NCBI GenBank assembly: GCA_947642455.1
Contig: CANRSN010000022.1
Location: 1 to 32,973, forward strand
DNA length: 32,973 nt
DNA from: an uncultured Clostridiaceae bacterium
GTDB taxonomy: Bacteria > Bacillota > Clostridia > TANB77 > CAG-508
Reading direction: 5' to 3'
The notes beneath the pieces were generated by a model that did not search any database, was not told where the DNA came from, and saw only the letters and a program-made list of their open reading frames with translations. The position numbers and the translations under genes are program-made. Below, piece by piece: positions 26,957 through 32,973 of the stretch. How positions within the stretch are numbered: the first letter of the stretch is position 1; each line of letters begins with the position of its first letter.

Positions 26957-26964
26957 TAGAAAAT

Positions 26965-27054
26965 ATGGATACAGAAGAAAAAATAATGTTAATTGAATAC
27001 TATTCTAAAACCATATATAGAAATAACACAAAACAAATAAAAAGCAAAGACTGA
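26965..27054 (+). CDS. 29-codon frame after the methyltransferase, possible stub
   Basis: ATG 26965 begins 8 bases after the methyltransferase stop and reads MDTEEKIMLIEYYSKTIYRN before ending inside a terminator stem. It has no good ribosome site. It may be the start of a lost partner gene or simply non-coding. Confidence 0.25.
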   Translation: MDTEEKIMLIEYYSKTIYRNNTKQIKSKD

Positions 27055-27075
27055 TAAGCCAAAAATCAGTCTTTT
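27046..27075 (+). terminator. Terminator after the methyltransferase
   Basis: AAAGACTGAT (27046-27055) pairs perfectly with ATCAGTCTTT (27065-27074), followed by T. Confidence 0.85.
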
Positions 27076-27079
27076 AAAA

Positions 27080-27534
27080 TGCCAAAAAACACAAATTCAT
27101 AGCTGTAAATAAATTATAAAACTAGTTACAATTCAGAGATAAGAAAAATTTATATAGCTTGATAGTAAAACACAAAAAAACAAAATATTACAAAAGTGTA
27201 ATAAAAAAGACAAAAAAGTGTAAAAAAACGCAAGAAAGTAGCTTCCGTAATAGAAAAACACGAGAACCAGAAAAACAAGAAAAAACTACCATTTACAAGT
27301 AAAAACAAATATGCAAAAATACAAGTAACGAATTATAGAAAAATTTCAATCATCAAAGCAAACACAAGAGAATTAAAATGGTTAATCTTTTATGAATAAA
27401 CAAAATTGATAAACTTTTTGAACCAAAACAAGCACAAACAACAAGAGCATTTGAAATAAAATCAAAATTTAAATATGAGAAGAGAATGAACGTCCAAGAG
27501 TTTGTATTGATGAGAAGGAAGGAAAGATAGAAAC
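27080..27534. other. 455-base A-rich region upstream of the adhesin, no gene seen
   Basis: No coding frame with a ribosome site. A half copy of the palindromic repeat lies at 27124-27166. The rest is very A-rich with many short AAAAA tracts. The adhesin promoter must be here, but no good -35/-10 pair stands out. Confidence 0.5.
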
Positions 27535-30500
27535 ATGGAAGAAAAGAAAAAAACAAACAAAAAAATGTTCGTCGGGGTGGGGATAGCATTACTGACCATA
27601 ATAACAGTAATAGCTACAATACTTAATTTAGTAAAACCACCCAAAGAAGTAAAAAGAGAAAATGCAGGGGAAATTGCAAGAGCAATGACCTATGACCAAG
27701 TGCAAGAAGGAGAGGAAAAAGTACAAGTAGAAAACGAAGCAGGAGAGCTAGTAGATTTCAACTATGTACAATTTGATGCCTTCTTTTTAAGAGATTTAGA
27801 TGGAGATGGATATGCAGAAAGCATACGTGGAACATGTAGGGAAATCGGGCAAAGTGATACACTATACATGAATCTTAACGTGCTTACAAAAGGATATCTA
27901 AAAGATGGAAAAATAGAAATAAATGGAGAAAATTTCTATTTACAAACATCATTGCCAAAAGATAATGAAATAAAAAACAACACAATAGGAACAGATATAA
28001 AAGCAATAGAATTCAATCAAATAGGAACAGGAACACAAAAACTACTTACAGGAACAATAAGAAGTAAAATAGGTTCAAACATAAATGACTATAGCAAAAT
28101 AAATAGTGTAACCTTAACAGGAACACATGTAGAAGAAAAAGAAGATGGAACAATAGTAGAAACACCAATAGAAAAGACAGTACAATTTGCAATAGATTGG
28201 CATGGAGCAGTAGGATGTCAAATAAGTAGATATATAACTAAATATATAGATGGCATACAAGATGAACAAAATAACAAACTAAAGCTAAACTTTGAAATAC
28301 AAACAAGTGAGACAAAAGGGCAACTAAATATAAGTAAAACATACATAGAAGGAACAATACCAGAACTAAATGGATATAAGCCAACAAAAGTAGAAATACA
28401 AGGAACAAATATAGAGAGTACATATAACGAAGAAACAATGAAATTCACAGCACAAAAAGAAGTAGCAGTGGACCAAAATGGAAGAATAGTAACAAGTGTA
28501 GCAAGAACAAATACATATAAACTTAATATAGAATATCCACTAGAAGCATACAAAGAATTAGGAAATGATACATTTGAAATAAGAATACCAGTAAAAGCAT
28601 ATTATGAAGGATTTAACAACACAAACAACGAATTCAAGAATCCATACAAATCAAATGAAGCACAGCAAACCGTAGTTGTAAGTTATAAAAAAATGGCAGG
28701 AACAGTAGCAAGGTTTGATGTAGAAGTAGGAAAATACATATCATATCCATCATATACAAATTCAATATTAAAAAGAAAGCCATTAAACATATATAATGGA
28801 AAATCAGAAGAAGAAAAAGATGATACATACTTAGTAAAATGGATAGCACAAACAGGAACAGATGGGAAAACACAAAACATACTTATGAAAGAAACAGCAA
28901 AAGGAGCCATGCAAGTAGCAGATCAATTTATAAAATCAAATGGAACAGAAGAAAGCATGGAAGACATAACAACAAATATAGGAATATATTTTAGTGGAGC
29001 AACAGACATATTAGGACAAGATGGCTGGATAAAATTATATAATGAAGAAAATGATGAACTAATAGAAACATTTACAAAAAATAATTGGAATACTTATACA
29101 CAAGAAAAACCATACAAATATGAAATACCAATAAAACATGTAAGAATAGAAACAAGTGAGACGAACCCATCATCAACAATGACAGTATATCATGTAAAAG
29201 AACTAGATGATGAAAAAATAACAACAAAATACACAATAGAAGAATTTTTAAACATAAATTACATAAAATCAACATTAGTAGGATACATAGGAGAAGAATA
29301 TATAAATACAGATACAAATAGAGCAAGCTATCTATCAGACATATCAATAGCAACAGTAAGTATAAGTGATAGAGTAATGAGTACACAAGAAACAAAAAAA
29401 GATAGTGTAATAACAATAGTAGCACAATACAGTGAAAATAGTAATACAGAAAAATGGGTAAATGGCGCATTTTTATTAAAGCTACCACAAAGTGTAATAG
29501 ACATAAATATAAAAAATGTAAACATAAATAATAAAAGTGTAAAAATATCAAATTACGAAAAATATGAACAAGATGGAAACATATTTATAAAAATACTAAC
29601 AGAAAATGAGCAAGAAGCAAGTTACAAAATAGAAATAAAATCAGATATCACCGTAGATCCAAGAATCGTAACACAAACAAATGAGATAGAACTATATGCT
29701 TCAAATGAAAATGTAACAACATATAGCAATGCTACAGCAGACATATATGATGTAAATAGTAACTTAAATACAACAGAACTAGTACAAAAAGCAACAACAA
29801 GTATAAGTTTAGTAGCTCCAAACTCATTACTTACAAATCAAGTAGCAAGAAACTATGATGGAACAGAAAAAATAACAATAGCTCCAAGAATTGCAGAAGT
29901 AGAAAAAACACAAAGAACAGCACAAATAGAATTAGAAATAACCAATAACTATACAAGTACAATAAGTGAAGTAGCAATATTAGGAAAAATACCATATGAA
30001 GGAAACACATATGTAATAAATGGAAGCAATATGAACTCAAACTTTAGTACAACAATGGCAAACACAGGAATAATATTACCAGAAGAATTAAAAGAAATAG
30101 CAAAAGTATACTATTCAGAACAAGAAAACCCAACTAAGGACGTAGAAGATGAGACAAATGGTTGGGTAACTTTGCCAAGCAATTTTGCACAAGTAAAAAG
30201 CTATTTAATAGACCTAGGAGACCATGCACTAGTAAAGGGAGAAAAACATAAATTTAATTATACAATAAACATACCAGAAGGAGTAGAATACAATAAAACA
30301 ACATTTAGTCATCATGCAGTATACTTTAGCTTAGATACAGAAAACGGAAAATATAGAACACAAACAGAGCCAAACAAATTAGGATTTATGATAGCAAAAC
30401 ACTATAACTTAGAACTAACAAAATATCAAATAGGAAAAGAAAAAGAAGTAAAAGGTGCAACATATAGTGTTACAGAAGAAGGAAAAGAAGAGGCAATAAC

Positions 30501-32973
30501 AAGAACAACAGCAGAAAATGGAAAATTAACAATACAAGATTTATATGTAGATAGAATATACATTATAAAAGAAGTAAAAACACCAAGTGAATATGAGTTA
30601 AATGAAGATGAAATTAAATTTAAAGTAAAAGAAGAAAATGGAGAATTAATAGTAGAAAAATTATCAGGAACTACTAGAAAATTAGAAGCAACAAAAGGAA
30701 ATAATACAGTACAATTAGAAGTAGAAGATGAAGTAAGAGCAAATTTACATATTACTAAATTAGAACAAGGAACAACAAAAGTATTACAAGGAGTAAAATT
30801 CAGACTAACAGGAAAAGGATTTAGTACAGGAAGAATATTAACAACAAATCAAAATGGGGAAATTAATACAAAAGGTTTATATATAGGAGAAGAATACACC
30901 TTAGAAGAAGTAAAAGTAACAGAGGGGTATTATTTAGCAAGCCCAATAAAATTTACACTAACAAACAATGAAGGAAATTATATAGAAAACATAACAGAAG
31001 GAACAATAAAAACAGTTACAATAACAAAAGACAATGAAATACCAACATTAAATATAGAAATAGAAAATGAGCCAATACCAACATACAACTTAACAATAAA
31101 AAAAGTAGAAAAAGGAAATGCAGAAAATCTATTATCAGGAGCAAAATTCAAACTAATAAAAGATGAAAAAGAATTAGCAAAATATGAAACAGGAAAAATA
31201 GAAGATACACAAGAAATAGGAGAAAAAGGAAAAGTAACAATATCAAACTTATATGCATATGAAGAAGCAAGAAAAATAGACCAAACATATATATTAAAAG
31301 AAACAGTTTCACCAGAAGGATATTCAAAAATAAAAGACATAGAATTCCAAGTAACTAAAAATGAAGATGGAACATTTAGTTTTAACAATACACAGGGAAT
31401 AGTAGCAAATACAGAAATAGAAGCAAATAATATAACAATAACATTAGAAGATAATCCATCATTCAAATTAACAAAAACGGATAGTGAAACAGGAGAACTA
31501 CTTCCAAACACAAAATTTGTTATCTACAATGTAGACGATGGAACAGTGCCAGCAAGAAATAGTAAAGGTGAATTAGTAGGAACACCAGAAATAATAGATG
31601 GAACAGAATATAATGTATTAACAACAAATGAAAATGGAGAATTTACAGCAGATTTACCACAAGGATTATATAAAGCAGTAGAAGTACAAGCATCAGATGA
31701 TAAATATAAATTAGCAGATGCAACATATTTTGGAATAGGAACTTCGAGAGAGGCAAGTAATGATACTATCATAAAAGCAGGGTTTGCAACCTCAGTAGGA
31801 GGAGCAAGTTCTGATGAAATAACTTCAGTATCAGAGACAAGTGATGGAGGATATATAATAGGAGGATATTTTAGTAGTAGTTTCCAAGTAGGAGAATATC
31901 CATTAACTAGTAAAGGTGATTCTGATGGAATGCTAATAAAATATAATGCAGAGAATGAAGTAGAATTTGCGACATCAGTAGGAGGAAATAATAATGACCG
32001 AATAACCTCAGTAACTTCAACGAGTGATGGAGGGTATGTAGTAGGAGGATATTTTGCAAGCAGTAGTAACCAAATAGGAGATTATACCTTAACTAATACA
32101 GGTAAAAGTGACGGAATGCTAATAAAATATAATGCAGAAAATGAAGTGGAATTTGCGACATCAGTAGGAGGAAATAATAATGACCAAATAACCTCAGTAA
32201 CTTCAACGAGTGATGGAGGGTATGTAGTAGGAGGACTTTTTTCCTCAGAAAGTATACAGATAGGAGACTATACTTTAATCAATAGTATAGATTCGGGATA
32301 TTATTGTGACATAATGCTAATAAAATATAATGCAGAGAATGAAGTAGAATGGGCAACCTCAATAGGAGGAAGTAATAGGGAGGTTATAAATTCAATAGCA
32401 ACAACTATTGATGGAGGATATATAGTAGGAGGATATTTCGATAGTAATATCCAAGTAGGAGATTATAGCCTAACAAATAATGGTAGAGAAGATGGAATGC
32501 TAATAAAATATAATGCAGAAAATAAAGTAGAATGGGTAACCTCAGTAGGCGGAAGTGACGAGGATTATATAAACTCAGTAGTACAAACAAGTGATGGAGG
32601 GTATGTAGTAGGAGGATATTTTAAAAGTAGTAGTATTCAAGTAGGAGACTATACCCTAACAAATGCAGGTTCAACATCTTATAGTGATGGAATGCTAATA
32701 AAATATAATGCACAAAATGAAGTAGAGTTTGCAACTGCAGTAGGAGGAAGTAAAAATGATGAAATAACCTCAATAGTAGAGACAAGTGATGGAGGGTATG
32801 TAGTAGGAGGATATTTCCTAAGTAGTATCCAAATAGGAGACTATACTCTAAGTAATGTTAGTGGTTATTCGAAGGGAATGTTAATAAAATATAATGCAGA
32901 CAATGAAGTAGAATGGGCAACCTCAGTAGGAGGAAGTAAAAATGATGAAATAACTTCAATAGTAGAAACAAGT
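27535..32973 (+). CDS. Giant surface adhesin with Cna-B/SpaA domains and SBBP-like propeller repeats (3' end outside window)
   Basis: One frame stays open from ATG 27535 to the window end: 1,813 codons, no stop. GGAAGG lies 13 bases before the start. Residues 11-34 are a membrane helix or uncleaved signal. Residues 87-96 (DLDGDGYAES) form a dockerin/EF-hand-like calcium loop. Residues about 180-950 are beta-rich domains of unknown type, with DUF11-like parts. Four Cna-B/SpaA-like domains follow, near residues 955-1060, 1068-1175, 1183-1290 and 1308-1415; each has a K-x-E/D-like lysine strand and a conserved Glu strand (YIIKEVKTP, YTLEEVKVTEGY, YILKETVSPEGY, YKAVEVQ), compatible with isopeptide bonds. 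From residue 1417 come seven SBBP-like repeats. It probably mediates adhesion; the cell-wall anchor must lie beyond the window. Codons are extremely A-ending. Confidence 0.9.
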   Translation, partial: MEEKKKTNKKMFVGVGIALLTIITVIATILNLVKPPKEVKRENAGEIARAMTYDQVQEGEEKVQVENEAGELVDFNYVQFDAFFLRDLDGDGYAESIRGTCREIGQSDTLYMNLNVLTKGYLKDGKIEINGENFYLQTSLPKDNEIKNNTIGTDIKAIEFNQIGTGTQKLLTGTIRSKIGSNINDYSKINSVTLTGTHVEEKEDGTIVETPIEKTVQFAIDWHGAVGCQISRYITKYIDGIQDEQNNKLKLNFEIQTSETKGQLNISKTYIEGTIPELNGYKPTKVEIQGTNIESTYNEETMKFTAQKEVAVDQNGRIVTSVARTNTYKLNIEYPLEAYKELGNDTFEIRIPVKAYYEGFNNTNNEFKNPYKSNEAQQTVVVSYKKMAGTVARFDVEVGKYISYPSYTNSILKRKPLNIYNGKSEEEKDDTYLVKWIAQTGTDGKTQNILMKETAKGAMQVADQFIKSNGTEESMEDITTNIGIYFSGATDILGQDGWIKLYNEENDELIETFTKNNWNTYTQEKPYKYEIPIKHVRIETSETNPSSTMTVYHVKELDDEKITTKYTIEEFLNINYIKSTLVGYIGEEYINTDTNRASYLSDISIATVSISDRVMSTQETKKDSVITIVAQYSENSNTEKWVNGAFLLKLPQSVIDINIKNVNINNKSVKISNYEKYEQDGNIFIKILTENEQEASYKIEIKSDITVDPRIVTQTNEIELYASNENVTTYSNATADIYDVNSNLNTTELVQKATTSISLVAPNSLLTNQVARNYDGTEKITIAPRIAEVEKTQRTAQIELEITNNYTSTISEVAILGKIPYEGNTYVINGSNMNSNFSTTMANTGIILPEELKEIAKVYYSEQENPTKDVEDETNGWVTLPSNFAQVKSYLIDLGDHALVKGEKHKFNYTINIPEGVEYNKTTFSHHAVYFSLDTENGKYRTQTEPNKLGFMIAKHYNLELTKYQIGKEKEVKGATYSVTEEGKEEAITRTTAENGKLTIQDLYVDRIYIIKEVKTPSEYELNEDEIKFKVKEENGELIVEKLSGTTRKLEATKGNNTVQLEVEDEVRANLHITKLEQGTTKVLQGVKFRLTGKGFSTGRILTTNQNGEINTKGLYIGEEYTLEEVKVTEGYYLASPIKFTLTNNEGNYIENITEGTIKTVTITKDNEIPTLNIEIENEPIPTYNLTIKKVEKGNAENLLSGAKFKLIKDEKELAKYETGKIEDTQEIGEKGKVTISNLYAYEEARKIDQTYILKETVSPEGYSKIKDIEFQVTKNEDGTFSFNNTQGIVANTEIEANNITITLEDNPSFKLTKTDSETGELLPNTKFVIYNVDDGTVPARNSKGELVGTPEIIDGTEYNVLTTNENGEFTADLPQGLYKAVEVQASDDKYKLADATYFGIGTSREASNDTIIKAGFATSVGGASSDEITSVSETSDGGYIIGGYFSSSFQVGEYPLTSKGDSDGMLIKYNAENEVEFATSVGGNNNDRITSVTSTSDGGYVVGGYFASSSNQIGDYTLTNTGKSDGMLIKYNAENEVEFATSVGGNNNDQITSVTSTSDGGYVVGGLFSSESIQIGDYTLINSIDSGYYCDIMLIKYNAENEVEWATSIGGSNREVINSIATTIDGGYIVGGYFDSNIQVGDYSLTNNGREDGMLIKYNAENKVEWVTSVGGSDEDYINSVVQTSDGGYVVGGYFKSSSIQVGDYTLTNAGSTSYSDGMLIKYNAQNEVEFATAVGGSKNDEITSIVETSDGGYVVGGYFLSSIQIGDYTLSNVSGYSKGMLIKYNADNEVEWATSVGGSKNDEITSIVETS
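31783..32973 (+). repeat. Seven in-frame tandem repeats of 183-198 bp in the adhesin (propeller blades)
   Basis: Units start at 31783, 31966, 32152, 32350, 32533, 32728 and 32914 (the last is cut by the window end). Each encodes 61-66 residues with the order ATSVGG, a Ser/Asn-rich loop, TSDGGYVVGGYF, then QIGDYTL and GMLIKYNAENEVE. This resembles the SBBP seven-bladed-propeller repeat. DNA identity between units is high in the conserved parts, so unit number can change by recombination. Confidence 0.88.

Noticed and set aside
28218-32590. Many minus-strand frames opposite the adhesin (for example 30978-31511 and 29072-29551)
   Set aside because: They mirror the A-rich coding strand, are Leu/Phe/Ser-rich by composition and lack ribosome sites. 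The plus strand holds one unbroken 1,813-codon frame.
31783-32973. CRISPR-like spacing of repeats
   Set aside because: The repeats are 183-198 bp, in frame and protein-coding. No array of short direct repeats with unique spacers was seen anywhere in the window.

Overview
The window is low-GC, strongly A/T-biased DNA. It carries a GroEL C-terminus, the tadA / SRP RNA / dnaX / ybaB / recR block, VanW, DUF1858 and starch-binding-module genes, and strong AAAGGAGG-type ribosome sites. Together these point to a member of the Clostridia (Firmicutes), probably a gut lineage. No species can be named from the sequence alone.

Layout. (1) 1-845: end of groEL, then tRNA-Leu(CAA) with its own promoter and terminator. 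(2) About 860-9240: an accessory region. It holds a Tn4451-like integrative mobilizable element (large serine recombinase, TnpV, MobC-like protein, MOB-P-type relaxase), four small cargo genes, a type I toxin-antitoxin locus that I reconstruct from promoters, terminator and reading frame, and a 697-residue helical-repeat / transglutaminase-like protein. (3) 9263-10154: a 155-bp repeat (second copy at 19503), a small basic protein and an XRE repressor. (4) 10357-14624: the housekeeping block tadA, a membrane-anchored unknown, SRP RNA, dnaX, ybaB and recR. (5) 14624-18660: a 213-bp palindromic element, then a minus-strand mini type IV secretion operon (small membrane protein, VirD4-like coupling ATPase, VirB2-like pilin, PrgI/VirB3-like protein, VirB6/TrbL-like protein). 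It has no VirB4 and no relaxase. (6) 18784-23666: DUF1858 protein, tRNA-Lys/Glu/Thr operon, an HNH-like fragment, an SDR reductase, a CBM25-like protein, an XRE-S24 repressor and a VanW/G5 protein. (7) 23737-32973: a candidate small RNA, a 5'-truncated adhesin copy, an orphan type III-like adenine methyltransferase, and a giant surface adhesin (over 1,813 residues, running off the window) with Cna-B/SpaA-type domains followed by SBBP-like beta-propeller repeats.

Most unusual points. Two genes of the secretion operon appear to start at ACG, each 7-8 bases after a near-perfect Shine-Dalgarno site. In the mobilizable element, recombinase and relaxase are each interrupted by a +1 shift at the same place, codon 23, and in both the zero-frame codon at the break is CGG. 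I found no other in-frame CGG in the window. A complete, compact type I toxin-antitoxin locus lies hidden at 6458-6807 under an unrelated longer reading frame. The 5.4-kb adhesin has no stop in the window. A damaged relative of it lies 2.5 kb upstream and could donate sequence to it.
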